From contig CM055107.1 in the NCBI GenBank assembly GCA_029204225.1, forward strand, positions 199,478 to 263,477: DNA of 64,000 nucleotides, in the 5' to 3' direction. A model generated the notes under the pieces. That model did not search any database and was not told the DNA's origin. It saw only the letters and a program-made list of their open reading frames with translations. Below are positions 1-11,263 of the stretch, one piece after another. Made by a program: the position numbers and the translations under genes. Position 1 is the first letter of the stretch; each line of letters starts with the position of its first letter. The stretch is from Diphasiastrum complanatum (taxonomy: Eukaryota; Streptophyta; Lycopodiopsida; Lycopodiales; Lycopodiaceae).

Positions 1-890
1 CACCATGCTATTTCGCTACTCCCATGCGTGGGGGTGGTGGTGTAGTTAGAGAATTATCTCCTCGTCCTCCAAAGAATCGCCTATTCAACCTTCAAAAAGG
101 ATGATCAAGTGACAAGTATTTGCAATGATTTTTGTACACCACTTTTTTCAACATATTTGTGCTATGTCGACCCTCCAAAAGTGGTCCACAAATATAACAT
201 GTGTTGTAACCCGATGTGGTTAAACTTGCATAGTTCATAAACCAAATTGAACATAAGCTTAGTTAAATATACTTAAATGCTAAACCCTAAAATAGATTAA
301 ATTAATTATATAGATACCTGAACATTCGCTTAAACTGGGGTAGTCATGCATCGTCCACATTAGAATTCCATGAACATTAAAGTTCCTTTGTTGTAAAGGT
401 CTTGAGAAGTCGTAAGCGTGAATACCATTCCAAAGAATGCACAATTCATTGACTAAAGGTGCAAGAGATACACATCCATGTTCTTGGCCTTGTACTTTTC
501 TGGAATCAATAAAGCCACTAACAAGTGTCCCGTTTTAATACTCAAGCATGGAGGTATGTTATAATTAATGAGCACAATTGGCCATGTGGACCAAGTTGAC
601 GCTTGAACGCTAAAAAGATTTACGCCATCCATAGCAAGGCCAAATCTCAAATTACGTGGTTCGTTACAAGCATCACATCATCCGTAGATCAACTTTTGAC
701 ATGTCAGTCCATTAGTTGTGCAAAAGATTTACATCAAAATAAATGTTGCAATCGTGGGATAATTAAAAAATGTTGTAATACTTTTCGTGGCACTTTATCC
801 CCTTGTACGTCATCTCGAAAATGTGAAGTGTTACACATCGGACATTGAAGCTTTTCTGAATGCTCACCTCTATATAGAATATGGTCTTAT
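1..890 (-). pseudogene. CACTA TNP2 transposase, decayed copy A (runs off window start)
   Basis: Minus-strand reading from about 890 down gives a degenerate Transposase_21 (TNP2) segment. A CPMCNTSHFRDDVQ-like stretch lies near 840-790, followed by LRHF/IIPRLQ-like residues. Near 600-500 come RFGLAMDGVN and WPIVLINYNIPP, then LVALLIPE and KNMDVYL. After an intron-like gap at about 240-319, the next exon (about 235 down to 1) reads CYICGPLLEGRHS and then LDHPF and FFGGRGD, the cysteine-containing block that follows in TNP2 proteins. Frame changes and stops are frequent, so this is a relic. TNP2 is the DDE transposase of plant CACTA (En/Spm) elements. The exon at 319-890 is a diverged duplicate of the one at 1058-1800. 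Seen: the motifs. Known: the family. Inferred: one element continuing past position 1. Confidence 0.75.
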
Positions 891-982
891 GGATATGCAT
901 GTATTGTGGGTACTATAAATCACTATTAAAAAAAGTATATGTCAAAGAATAATTATAGCCATTGTAGTATATCATGTAAATG

Positions 983-2165
983 TCAAGAATTACTAGTTAT
1001 ATGTAACTGTAAACAAACTCCTATGTACACAAGATAGACATTGTTTGAATGATTACCTGAGCATTCACCTAATCTTGGATAGTCATGCATTGTCCACATT
1101 ACAATGGCATGTAGTGTAAACCCCCTCTCATGTAAGGGGCGTGAAATGTCATATGCTTTTATCCCCTTCCACAAATCTTCCAACTCGTCAATAAGCGGCT
1201 CAAGATACACATCCATGTTCTTAACCTTGCGTTGGCCAGGAATTAAAAGTGCCAACATAATGTGTCTCCTTTTTGTACTCAACCAAGGAGGAATATTATA
1301 ATTTACCAAGCAAACAGGCCAAATGGACCACGTAGTTGCTCGTACACCAAAGGGGTTCACACCATCTGTTGCAAGACCAAATCTCACATTTCTTGACTCA
1401 TTGGCAAAGCTTGGATACTCTTTGTTGATGTGTTTCCATGCAGGTGAATCTGAAGGTACCCTATCCATAGAGGTGTGGTGTGCATGCAAGTCCATAAGTT
1501 GTGCAAGAGATTTACAACGAAATAAACGTTGCAATCATGGAATTACTGGAAAATGTCGTAAAACTTTGCACGGAATGGTTGCCTCTTGCAAATCATCTCT
1601 ATATCGAGGAGTATCACAAATGGGACATTTCTTGCGTGATTCGTACCTTCCTCGATATAAAATACAATCTTTTGGACATGCATGGTATTGCTTGTAGTCC
1701 ATCCCAATGTTAGTCAACATCTTTTGTGCCTCATCTCTTGTCTCAGGCATGACATTCCCTTCTAGGAGAATTTTGTTTTTCAATAGTCTGTACATGACAA
1801 AAGAAGTCGTCGTAAAAAAAAATCACTCGATGTCCAAATTGTAAATTTTGTTTCAAAGCAAAAATGACAAGTAGATGAAAAAAAATTTACTCAAATAATG
1901 ATGTGAGGCTTTGGTCACTCCATCTATATTTGGCTTGAAGATTTAATAGAAGTAGAGGTCGCCAAATGAGATATCTTTGCTCCAAGATACAATGCGGTCT
2001 TTGATTCTTCTCACAATTTTCTTTCTTCTTTAGACAAAAGTGCCTCCTCATCTTGTTCATTGTGTCTAGCTGCAATATTGTTCTTGTACATATCATCCAA
2101 CATGTCTCACATGACTTTAAATTCATCATTCATTGGAAGCTCATTTTCATCGTTGGAACTTGTTT
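983..2165 (-). pseudogene. CACTA TNP2 transposase, copy B (N-terminal and catalytic region)
   Basis: On the minus strand, 2165 to 1887 encodes an acidic leader and ALYLGAKISHLAT, then in another frame YRWSDQSLTSLF, the usual TNP2 'PLYPGC...GWSDKSF' region. An exon at 1795-1535 holds MGMDYKQYHACPKDC, LYRGRYE and CPICDTPRYRDDLQ, then KVLRHFPVIP. It joins the open frame 1534-983 with WKHINKEYPSFANESRNVRF, LATDGVNPFG, TWSIWPVCLVNYNIPPW, LLIPG, KNMDVYLEPLIDELEDLW and MWTMHDYPRLGECSG. All are diagnostic of Transposase_21. At least two frameshifts and a TGA near 2110 break the N-terminal part, so the protein is not functional. Copy A, downstream on the same strand, repeats the central exon. Confidence 0.85.
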
Positions 2166-2552
2166 GCGAAGAAGTAGATCTAGATGAGCTAGATTCAGAT
2201 GCATTAGTCTCTTGATGATCATCTCTTTTAAGCCTTGACGTAGACGACGACCGTTGTATTGCATTCATCATCTACGTCGACCATTACGAGGATTATTGTC
2301 TCCAACACTAAATGAGGATGAAGAATCCTATATATTAAAATAACAAGAAGTAGGTTGAAACAATGCTTGATAAACATTTCCTCCCAATACTTGACAGATC
2401 TAAATGTTGCATATGAATATAAATTTCCTCTTAGTTTAAAAAGTATGAACATACCAATGTATCTATTAGATAGATTTGTCTTTTCAACTTGTTAACATTC
2501 AATATTTCCATTCACATATGGATGTCCATCAATGTATGCACGATTTGCCCCT

Positions 2553-3304
2553 TCAGATGTTGCCTCCTTGCATGCGTTGCTCCTCTAAAGAACAAACATT
2601 TGAATTCAAGCCATATACTTGCATCCTCCATTGGTGACGACACAAAGCATGCCAATCACCCCAATTGTATTGAGGTCCTGCATATGGCATCAATGTCACA
2701 ACACTATTTAAAGAGACCTCAATACTAAATGCAAAAAGGTCCAAACTAGTCTCAGGAGAGTGTTAATAGGCATGATCATGTACATTCGACCCCAATACGT
2801 AAATGGTGTTCCATTTAATGGTAATGGTGATTGGAGTGGCCAACATGAATATCTACTTCTAATAATTTTTTTTACTAATGGTTGCAAGCTAGGTGGAAGA
2901 GGAAGGTCAGACAAAGAACCTAGAATGTCTTTTGAAACATCAACATTGAGTAGTAATTTGCAATTATCTTTCAAACAAGTCATAATACGTCCAAGACGTG
3001 TTCTCTTTTTTAAAGGGGTGGTCAAGTTTGTGGAATCCATGTGGAGTATCGTGGAGGACTCATGTGCAACATCTAGGATAGCTATGGTTCGGTGGTAAGA
3101 ACGTTCTAGAGATTTGGAGACATGGATTGAATCACAAGGCATTGATGAACTACTTATATCATGCAAGGGGTCATCATCAACAAGAGCATCATCTAGGGCC
3201 AATGATGATCCAAAATCGATATTCATGTGATTTATCCTATCAATAATATTCTCGATCTCTCTTGCAACTCTTTTTCTTGAAACCAACTTATGGTCCTTCT
3301 GCAA
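2553..3304 (-). CDS. Unrecognised ORF next to the CACTA relic
   Basis: A 198-codon minus-strand frame (3304-2708) is followed in a shifted frame by about 60 further codons (2744-2553) that read like the same protein. The N-terminal part is basic, then serine/aspartate rich (LALDDALVDDDPLHD), then carries KKRTRLGRIMTCLKDNCKLL and a proline-rich LPLPPSLQPL. The shifted piece has PYAGPQYNWGDWHALCRHQW. I recognise no domain. It lies between the transposase-associated fragment (4020-4275) and the TNP2 exons on the same strand, so it may be an accessory ORF of that CACTA element or a captured host fragment. The upstream end runs into a (TC)n tract at 3330. Codon order looks protein-like but no function can be given. 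Confidence 0.35.
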
Positions 3305-3329
3305 AAGTTGAAAATGTTAGATGTATCAT

Positions 3330-3487
3330 TTCTCTCTCTCTCTCTCTCTCCCTCTCTCTCTCTCTCTCTCAAGCATGAAACATAAATTAATATAACACAA
3401 ACCGTAAACCAGTAGCATGAAACACACACAAACACACACAAACACACGCACACCCACACCCACCCACCCTCCCACACCGACCCTAAA
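3330..3487. repeat. (TC)n tract followed by CA/CCCAC-rich low-complexity DNA
   Basis: Positions 3330-3370 are a nearly pure TC dinucleotide run with one CC interruption. After a 50-bp gap, 3420-3487 is built of CACA and CACCCAC units. Reading frames across it give only VCVCVF-like and RERERE-like artefacts. Confidence 0.95.
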
Positions 3488-3722
3488 CACACATGAAGAT
3501 AAAAATAGAGAGAACATTATAGAGTGCTAATCAAAACTCCCAAACCACACGATTATATCCTACTCCAGAATGTCACCACATGCTCCCTTCCTGCGGCATT
3601 TGGGCTTTTTTGTGGAAATCATCTTCCAAAAAAAATCATTTGAACCATGTTTTTAACGGAAGAAAACAAGGGCTACACACCTTCCTAGAATTGAGAGTGT
3701 TGGTTACCTTTAACTCTTTCAT

Positions 3723-3724
<2 letters not shown>

Positions 3725-3788
<64 letters not shown>
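3725..3788. repeat. (CT)n microsatellite, 64 bp
   Basis: Uninterrupted TC/CT dinucleotide repeat; the Ser-Leu ORF across it is an artefact. Confidence 0.98.
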
Positions 3789-3791
<3 letters not shown>

Positions 3792-3831
3792 CGTGAATGA
3801 GTCTATTATGGGTGATTGAATATGGAAATCA

Positions 3832-4001
3832 AGATTAACTACATCTAATCATTTTATTTGGATTTTTTCTTTTATAAACAAGTGAGAGATTAACTTCATC
3901 TAGTCATTCTATTTAGATTTTTCCTTTTAGAAGCAAGTGAGAGATTAAAAATATTCTATTTGGATTTTTCCTTTTACAAGCAAGTGAGAGATTAACTTCA
4001 A
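3832..4001. repeat. Three imperfect tandem units of about 50-60 bp
   Basis: The block 'TTCTATTTGGATTTTTCCTT' followed by an ACAAGTGAGAGATTAA core occurs three times, ending near 3893, 3947 and 3993. The middle spacing is shortened in the third unit, indicating an internal deletion. Confidence 0.8.
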
Positions 4002-4019
4002 AGTATCGTGGTACTCATC

Positions 4020-4275
4020 CTATCGCTCAATATTTATTGGCCAAACTATACTTGAAGTGTCATAAGGGTCAGAAAATACTTTAAAGAGTTTACCTCTTGT
4101 ACTCTTGGATTCTCTGTGTGCACTCCATTGGCCCGAATATGATTTTGACAATCCTCCTTGTCCGAATCCTAAGGCCTTTGCATTGTGTGCATGTACATGG
4201 TATCCTCTCATCATATTCTGGTTGAAAATAGTCCAATAATCCAATTGCAAATTGCACAAAATCTTTCAGTGTCAT
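4020..4275 (-). pseudogene. Transposase-associated domain fragment (CACTA N-terminus)
   Basis: The minus strand from 4275 reads DFVQFAIGLLDYFQPEYDE then RIPCTCTQCKGL. This fits the plant transposase-associated domain, in which a 'V..F...A' helix precedes an 'I.CPC..C.N' cysteine pair. That domain forms the extreme N-terminus of many TNP2-type CACTA transposases, and the TNP2 exons lie downstream on the same strand. The frame changes after the cysteines and only about 60 residues remain. Probably the first exon of the element at 1-2165, separated from it by other sequence. Confidence 0.5.
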
Positions 4276-5900
4276 TCAAGTGAAAATGGACAAATTCTAA
4301 CATGTGACAAAAATTGACAAAATAGTCTTTGTACATTTAGTGGATTTTCAACCATCATTTGTGATGGAGTGGTGTCTTGGCTTTCCAAAGAGCAATATAC
4401 TATATCCAAAGAGCAAATTGGATTACATCACTATTACAAATAAAAGAATTATGACATAAATCAATATACATACATGTGATGGATCAATAGGCGGTCTACG
4501 TCGACTGATGGAAGAGCTTGAAGATGAACCAGTCAATAGTTGTTCATTTTACTTTAGTCTTGATTGCTCTTTTTTTCTGTGATAGAGCTCAATTCTTTTT
4601 TCTTTCTCTAAATCACGTGGAGGTACGATAATTTCCCTAGAATTCATAATTCCAATCAAATGTCATTGTACGAATAGATTTGCAAGAAAAAATATACATT
4701 CATATTCAAATAACAAATAAACTGCAATTGATGTCAATATCAATAACAATATATACCTGCTGTTGCTATCATGAGATGAATCGCTATCTGATGATGATGA
4801 CATTGTTGATGACATATACACACTGTAGCCAACTACTCTATACCACATCATAAGTAATCATTATGAGACCGTATGTTCTGAACAAATATAATAAAATTTG
4901 TTAAAGACATGCCAACATCTAATCCATGTATATTCTACTTATGCTTAATGTAAATCTAATATTCTAGTAACATTGCTATCAAGAAAATTGCTTGGGTGGG
5001 GCAACACATGATGAGCAATCAAAATGAGGTTCATACTGACAAATGTTAGACATCAGTAGATAGTGCATGCAGGCCTATCTCAACTAATTTAAAGACCACA
5101 TAGCAGTCAATGTTCGAAGCTCTCAGTTTAAAATCTTGTCTAAGATGAGTGATGATCTCAAGGTAAATCTCTTTGGATTGGCCTAGTGTGCCATGGTATC
5201 TTATGATGAGCAATATGCATTCGCCCTTTCTATCTATGGTTGCTTTGTATGCAAGAAATCATATACTAGATAACACACCATTGATTAACATCTTTATTAG
5301 AATGCTAAATGATATTTCAACTAATTACTATGATTTCATATAAGGTTACATAGGTCACACACCAACAATTAAAAAGATTTATCATATAGTTCACATATCA
5401 CTACTAAGGTCCTGAATATAACATAAATGCTTTTGATCATGAATCTAAATGACCCCATGCAACCATTTAAGAGGCCACATGACAAAAGTAAAAACAAATT
5501 ATTTGACCATGTAATTATGTCATCAAATTATATCAAATCTATGACACCTAGATTATTAATAAACTAAATGTTTCATGACATCACCAATTTGACATAATAT
5601 TATGTCATAAAATCTTAACTTGTTTAATAATAATATGTACTATTTCTTATCTCATGATTTTGTCTTGTATGTCAAATCTCAAGAAAAATAAATTTATAAC
5701 AATATAAAACTAGTTTTAACAATTAAATACTACCATAGTGATTTTTGAATTGATTTATTTACATTCCATCATATTAAAAAATATATTTTTTGTAAAATCC
5801 TACAATAAAATATTCTCATAAAATCTAGAAAAGATTATGAGAATATTGAATGACATTTGAAGCATGCAAGCCCATGTGGGGGACCCTCTCACGTGCCAAG
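4276..5900. other. AT-rich stretch, no gene seen
   Basis: No ORF with recognisable protein character, no tRNA and no clear repeat. Short ORFs near 4663-4851 and 5800-6012 look random. The sequence is AT rich with many ATTATT/TCAT runs, and is likely old decayed transposon DNA between the CACTA relic and the palindrome-flanked element. Confidence 0.5.
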
Positions 5901-5912
5901 AGAGGAAAAAAA

Positions 5913-5975
5913 AACGCGTGGATATCACGTGGATTATCCACGCGTGGATAACTTTTGTGTGGATAATCCATGCGA
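5913..5975. repeat. Palindromic subterminal repeats, left side
   Basis: Within 60 bp there are a CGCGTGGATATCACG, the palindrome GTGGATTATCCACGCGTGG, and a further GTGTGGATAATCCATGCG. The same TGGATTATCCA / TGGATAATCCA units recur at 8213-8245, on the other side of the gene at 6293-7429. This is the arrangement expected of the subterminal binding sites of a DNA transposon. Confidence 0.75.
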
Positions 5976-6292
5976 AACTTGAATGCCAATAAAATGGCAG
6001 TTCCGCAAGCATTCTTGCTCCTCTTCTTTTGCTTTCAAGTTTTATAGGTTTTCTAATCGAGTGTTTAGTGCTCTTGCTTGCTATTGCTCTTCTAAGCTCT
6101 ATAGATCTTGCTTGCTTGCTTGCTTTTGGTTACTCTTCATTGCTAGTGATCTTGCTCTTGCTTTTGCTTGCTCTATTGATCATCTTTGTTCTTGATTACT
6201 ATTAATCTATTGCTTTCTATTCATTGCTTACTCTTCTAATCTAAAAGTCTTCAATACTTTTTCACTCCCATTCTCTACTACTTTCTAATACA

Positions 6293-7429
6293 ATGTCTTT
6301 AAGTGGTAGGTCAAGTGAAAGGTCAAGTGGGAGACCATCTAGGAGAAGAGCTCGTGAGGAGCCCAAAGAATATAATCAAGAGGGGTTTGAGAATCTATCT
6401 CCTCAACAAAGAGATAGAATCAAAAATCTTGTGTTATCTTCTTCGGGTGAATCATTCGAGAGAAGAGCTTCCAAAGATGCCCCTTCCCAAGAATCGTGTA
6501 GTGTGTATTATGATCCTAATCCACGTGGTGGAGTTATAAAGAATACGCGTGGCAATGTAGTTCATGCTCGTTTGCGTGATTTAGTTGCTTTATATTTTGG
6601 TAAAGATTACATGATCGATTGGTCCTCCCAATCGTTTGAAAACAAAAATAAAATAATAGAGACTGTATTCTGAATTCCCTCAATCCAATGCTTTTAGTAG
6701 GACTTGGGCCTTGCATACATGTGCCTTTGGATTCGAAACAGAAGACAATTGTTGAGAAGAGCCGTGAGGAATCCCAAGAATCCCACAAAGCTTGGATGGT
6801 GCTCCAAAAGGGATTGGAGGAAGGTGAAAGAGAAATTGTTGCAAAACAATATCCAAAAGTATGAACAACAACATAGGGCCGCCGCCGAGAAGCTCTTAAA
6901 ACATGGCCAAAGTCACTTGGGATCGGGAGGAAGGGGAAATCTAGAGGCCCAATTTGTAAGTGCAATATTTTTTAATACGATTCTATTTTTGTAGTGAGAT
7001 TGTTAATGTTTTTTATTGCTAAACTATATTGTATTGCTAAACTATTTTTTTTTTGTTGAATGTAGCTTAGTGATTTTGGAAGACACATGACTTCCGCAGA
7101 GTACAAGCAAGGTTACGATCATGGATATGCCGGCCTCAAACCATTTATGGAATCCCATGGATTGTTTCCAATCGTAAACTCTTAACTTTTATTGTTTTGT
7201 GATTGTTTACTTTGTGGTTTACAAGTAAGTTTCATCTCAATTTAATTAAATCTTTGATTCTATTTTGTAGAGAGGCTCTACAACTTCAAGTGTTCGTGAT
7301 GTGGAAGAAGATGTGGAAGAGAACGTGGAAGAGTACGTGAATGAAAGCGAAGGGGAGTTTGAAGATGTTGACACCAACGTACACCTACAAGATGAAGGAG
7401 GCGAGGAGGGAAGAAGTGATGATGAGTAG
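6293..7429 (+). pseudogene. DFG-EY family gene, copy A (four exons, Ptta/En-Spm-like)
   Basis: Starts at ATG 6293 with an S/R-rich N-terminus (SGRPSRRRAREEP), then NLSPQQRDRIKNLVL, GGVIKNTRGNV, LRDLVALYFGKDYMIDW. Two small frameshifts (about 6671 and 6750) disrupt it. The frame then gives RDWRKVKEKLLQNNIQKYEQ, ending at a GTAAGT donor at 6956. Exon 3 is 7066-7173 (36 codons: LSDFGRHMTSAEYKQ, YAGLKPFMESHGLFPI). Exon 4 is 7271-7429, an acidic tail to TAG. Both clear introns are phase 0. The same order, intron phases and 36-codon exon occur in the copy at 50018-51049 on the minus strand. The Lys/Arg-rich middle resembles plant Ptta/En-Spm accessory transposase proteins, but that is a weak family-level impression. 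Flanking palindromes suggest the gene belongs to a mobile element. Confidence 0.65.
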
Positions 7430-8155
7430 AGGTTTTTAAATTAAATGTAAGGCCTTGTAGAAGGCAATGTAGGAAGAGAGAATTTATTCTCTCATCAATG
7501 TACTTGTTCTTAAATCAATCAATATAATGTTTTGGCATCACATCATTCTTGCAAAATTTTTATATGCATATATTTTTTATCCATGAATGCAAATGTATAG
7601 TTTATCGAATGCACATCTATTGATTGCAAATGTATCTATTGATGTATTCAATGCAATGTATAATCTATTTAATGCACATCTATACAATGCAAATTATCCA
7701 TTGATGAATTCAATGCAATGTATCTATTTTAACACGTGATTTGCATGCTAGAATGCACAATAAAAAGTAATGGAAAGCACAATGGAAAGCAATGGAAATA
7801 AATAACACATTAAGCTATCAACTAAATATCAAATGAATCAAAATGAATGTGAATTTACCTTTACTATTGTATCTCCATTGTTTTGCAATCTTTGCTTTTC
7901 CTTTTGCATGAACTTGATCTTTGAATCCTTTGCAATGAAAGCTCATTTTTCATATCCAAACCTACATCACAAACAAAAAAGATCATAAAACTTATGATCA
8001 CAAAACACACACTATTAATATCCATCAATGAACTAAAAATCCTAAACACTATCAATCTTCTCACTCACATTCATCCTCATCTCATTCTCACTCCCATCTA
8101 TACTCTCTTTTTCTCTCTCTCACACAACACAAAAATAGAAAGTCACCTCTAGTTT
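7430..8155. other. 3' flank of the DFG-EY gene
   Basis: AT rich. Repeats of 'ATGCAAATGTAT' and 'CAATGCA' type occur between 7560 and 7740 (short, imperfect). 'AATCAATCAATATAATG' near 7513 could serve as polyadenylation signals. No other gene seen. Confidence 0.5.
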
Positions 8156-8245
8156 CGGAGCGAACCACATTTTGGTTCGCTCCAAATGTTTTGTTTTTGG
8201 ACAAAACATTTTGCGTGGATTATCCACGCGTGGATAATCCACGCA
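8156..8245. repeat. Cluster of three hairpins, right side of the DFG-EY element
   Basis: Three inverted repeats lie end to end: GGAGCGAACC...GGTTCGCTCC (8157-8183), ATGTTTTGT...ACAAAACAT (8187-8210), and GCGTGGATTATCC... paired with ...GGATAATCCACGC (8213-8244, a 32-bp perfect palindrome). The last matches the repeats at 5913-5975. The cluster probably marks one end of the element carrying the 6293-7429 gene. Confidence 0.8.
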
Positions 8246-8266
8246 AATTCCAGAAATCTTTCCGTG

Positions 8267-10228
8267 TACCCAGGAAGCTTACCCATTGTTGTCAAGGTAG
8301 ATTCACTACCTTTCAAACAAGCAAATCGAGAAATTATAGCCTCAGCTTCCTCCATCTGTATCGACCTCCCAATCACATATTCATAAGCAATCAACAGGGA
8401 TTCATCAACTAACTTCTAGCTGTCAACTAGAATCCATCACTTAGCTGGCCGGAATATGAAAAATTCTCAAACACATAGCGTATGTGATTCTTTTTCAGGT
8501 GAAAACAAGACATGATTGGTAAGTAGGACCAATTGGTGAGCACCGCCGATGTAGATGCGCCTCTAGCTTTGACTTTTCTGCTTCTTGAATTAAAGTTAGA
8601 ACGACACCAAATTTAATTTTCCTTATAACATGCAAGTAAACCAGATGAATTTGAGGATAAACTTATCTTCCTTTACTCACATGCAATTCCTAGAATCTTT
8701 CAATACATTCACTTCTTGTTCAAACAACTTGATAAAGTGATTCACAATCCATTTACCAAGGAACAGAAGTTACTAAATAGGATTCAACAATTGACATATG
8801 TTATCCATTCAACTTCTTTGCCAAGCAGAGTTTAGCTAGAAAATAATCAACATAATCTTCCAAAAACAGATTATTCAAAAGCAAAATGAAAGCTTCCTCA
8901 AGAAACATAAAATTAATATCGAATTCACCTAAATCTCCACATCTTAAATAAAAAACTACTTGTGTAGAAGAGCACTCTACCACCATATTTGAGAAGCATG
9001 TTGCAAACCATAAACTAAAATGAAAACTCCCTTTAGGAAACAACACTTCAATCCGGATGTAACTCCCTAGTGCTCCAGTCTTCGTGAGCCTTGCTCTGAT
9101 ACCACTGTAAGGGAAGCTTCCTCAAGATCCTGCTTACAAGACAAAACACAATAGAAAACACACTATGGAGCAACCGCCCAACCAAATAGAAGCAACCAAT
9201 CAACTCTAGAAGCTTCAACCCCCAAGCCAAAGAGTAGGAAGCATGAAGGTAGAGTGTAACCCTGGCACTGAATCCATCACAAATATGAGGAGCAGGACGA
9301 GTTTGGCCTCTTCTTATAGAGCCATGAACTACCTTTCCACACAGACATGCAAGGTCCTAACTCGCCTATACTTAGATTCCTCCATAATAGATTTTCTATG
9401 CATAGATCCTCTATTCATAGAATTGCTATTGATAACTCTACACATGCCTTGACTATCCCAAACCTTGTACTAACTCCATTTAGTGTGTTCTGGGCCTCAC
9501 AAGGATATTAGTTATGTTCGGGTCACGTCCAGTATGATGTGGCATAACTAACAGCTCGTTTCACTAGAGTACCGTGTATCCAAAACTAGGAGTATATTGA
9601 ATCCTATGTACTAATCATGGACATGACCATACACCTATCTTTGATAATGGCTTTTGCCCAAAACGGTTGGGGCACCTACTCAATGTCTATAACAAATGGC
9701 CCTTACGCGTCTGCGAAAAGTGTGAAAACTACGAAGGAGACAGAAGTTCGAACTCCCTCTTGAACTTGTCTGGTGTGAAAAGTGCAAAAAATACGACAAG
9801 CTTTGCAGTTTGCACTTACTCTTGAACTCGATTTCTACGAAAAGTGCAAAAACTGCGAGGAGGTCAATTATATGGGCACATCTCTACTATGGACCAATGA
9901 TCCATCGTTGGCAACTCCTACTTTTGTTCATATCAATTGCTTATTTTACATCTTAAAAAGTATGCCTTGAAAATCCTGAAATGCATATCAAAAACCACTT
10001 TTGAAGAGTATACAATCAAACTTAAAGTAGGCCAGCGGCTCTTACATACTTGAAAACTGTTAGAAATGAGCTCCAAATGTCGATTTACTTATGTATGGAC
10101 CAGCACTCCACTGTAGGCTGTGATTGAGTTTGTTTGCTCATAGCAAATAGTATTTGGAAGAGAACTTAGATAAAGGAAATGGCATAAGAGAGAGGAGGAG
10201 TACATCGCTACTCCATCTCATCTGTTAT
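8267..10228 (-). mobile_element. LTR plus leader of a minus-strand LTR retrotransposon, copy 1
   Basis: On the minus strand, an LTR of about 1.12 kb occupies 10228-9106. It ends ...CTTACA and is followed after one G by a tRNA-iMet primer site (TGGTATCAGAGCAAGG, plus-strand 9090-9104). About 830 bp of leader follows down to 8267, where homology to copy 2 (24683-26649) stops. No gag or pol is left. The 5' end was interrupted one base before the LTR end by the gypsy element at 10229. Small ORFs inside (9048-9230, 9243-9452, 9782-9970) are not recognisable proteins. Confidence 0.75.
9090..9104 (-). other. tRNA-iMet primer-binding site (minus strand)
   Basis: The reverse complement reads TGGTATCAGAGCAAG, directly inside the LTR end at 9106. 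It gives the minus orientation of this element. Confidence 0.85.
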
Positions 10229-11250
10229 TGTTACATACCTACGTAACTAGTAGTACTTCAGACCCCTAATAGTCCATTTAGTGTTGGGGACTAAATGGCA
10301 AGGTACCCTTAGGATTAAGGGTATGGAGGTATGGAGTCACATTACCCTTGGATAAGAGGTACCCTTAGTATTAAGGGTAGGTGCCTTAGATTAAGGCACT
10401 TGTGTCCTTGGTTAAGGGCAGTTAGGTGGCTATGCCTTGGATGGAGGTATGGAACATAGAGAGGTGCTAGAAAGTCATTGGATGACTATTTTTCTAAACC
10501 TTGGACCTCAACCTTGAACCATATCACTTTATTGGTCTAGGACCAACTTGGGCAATGGGACCTAGTAGGAGGGTGCCCTTCTAAAGTGTCCATTGAGTTT
10601 CCAACTCCCACAAGAAAGGCAATCAAAGAGTCATAGGTTATGGAAGGAGTCTCTTGACATTCCATAAGCCTATGGAGGCTCTTGGAGATTCTTTAACTCC
10701 CCTAGGCTTCTCTCTCTCTCATTGGATGAGCATGGAACTCCACAGTGCATTGGAGAGGTCCATGGGCCATCTATATGAGGGCAGTAGGACGCTCATTGGG
10801 AGGGGAAGATCTCTCTTGTTTGCTTGGCTTATGCTCTAGTGTGTCTACTAGTGTGTAGAGTGCTTTCTCGTGGTTGTATGCTTGAGGTGTGGATCTTGCT
10901 TATGGTATGGGACATAAGTAGGGTTTGGATCTTGAGTATGCTATGGAGTGTTGTGGTATGCTTGTGATCTGTTTATGGTTAGCAAGGGTTGCTAGATAGG
11001 TCTTGCTTGAAGCTTGAATCTAGCTATGGTTGGATGGTGAATACTTGAGGCCAGCTTGTTATCTATCTTTGTGTTTAAATAGTAGGGACACAGGTGGAGG
11101 AGAGATCCTTGGAGGCTTGCAGATCCTTACTTGCAGGTGGAGGCATCCTAGCTTGGAGTTGGGGAGCATCTTGAAGCTTGCAGGTTGCTTGGAGGACATT
11201 TGGAGGCTCTACCTTGGATTTGGAGGACTTTCTCACCTCTACTTGTAAAA
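10229..11250 (+). repeat. 5' LTR of the gypsy element
   Basis: Begins TGTTACATACC and matches 21873-22053 from its first base. The inner end GTAAAA (11245-11250) is one substitution from the inverted repeat GTAACA and is followed by G and then the primer site. Length about 1.02 kb. It contains repeated 'ACCCTTAGGATTAAGGGTA'-type units at 10307-10400. Confidence 0.8.
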
Positions 11251-11251
11251 G

Positions 11252-11263
11252 TGGTATCAGAAC
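11252..11263 (+). other. tRNA-iMet primer-binding site of the gypsy element
   Basis: TGGTATCAGAAC, one mismatch from the standard TGGTATCAGAGC, placed directly after the LTR. Confidence 0.8.

Noticed and set aside
603-848. Plus-strand ORFs over 600-1713
   Set aside because: Mirror images of the TNP2 exons on the minus strand, which carry the conserved motifs.
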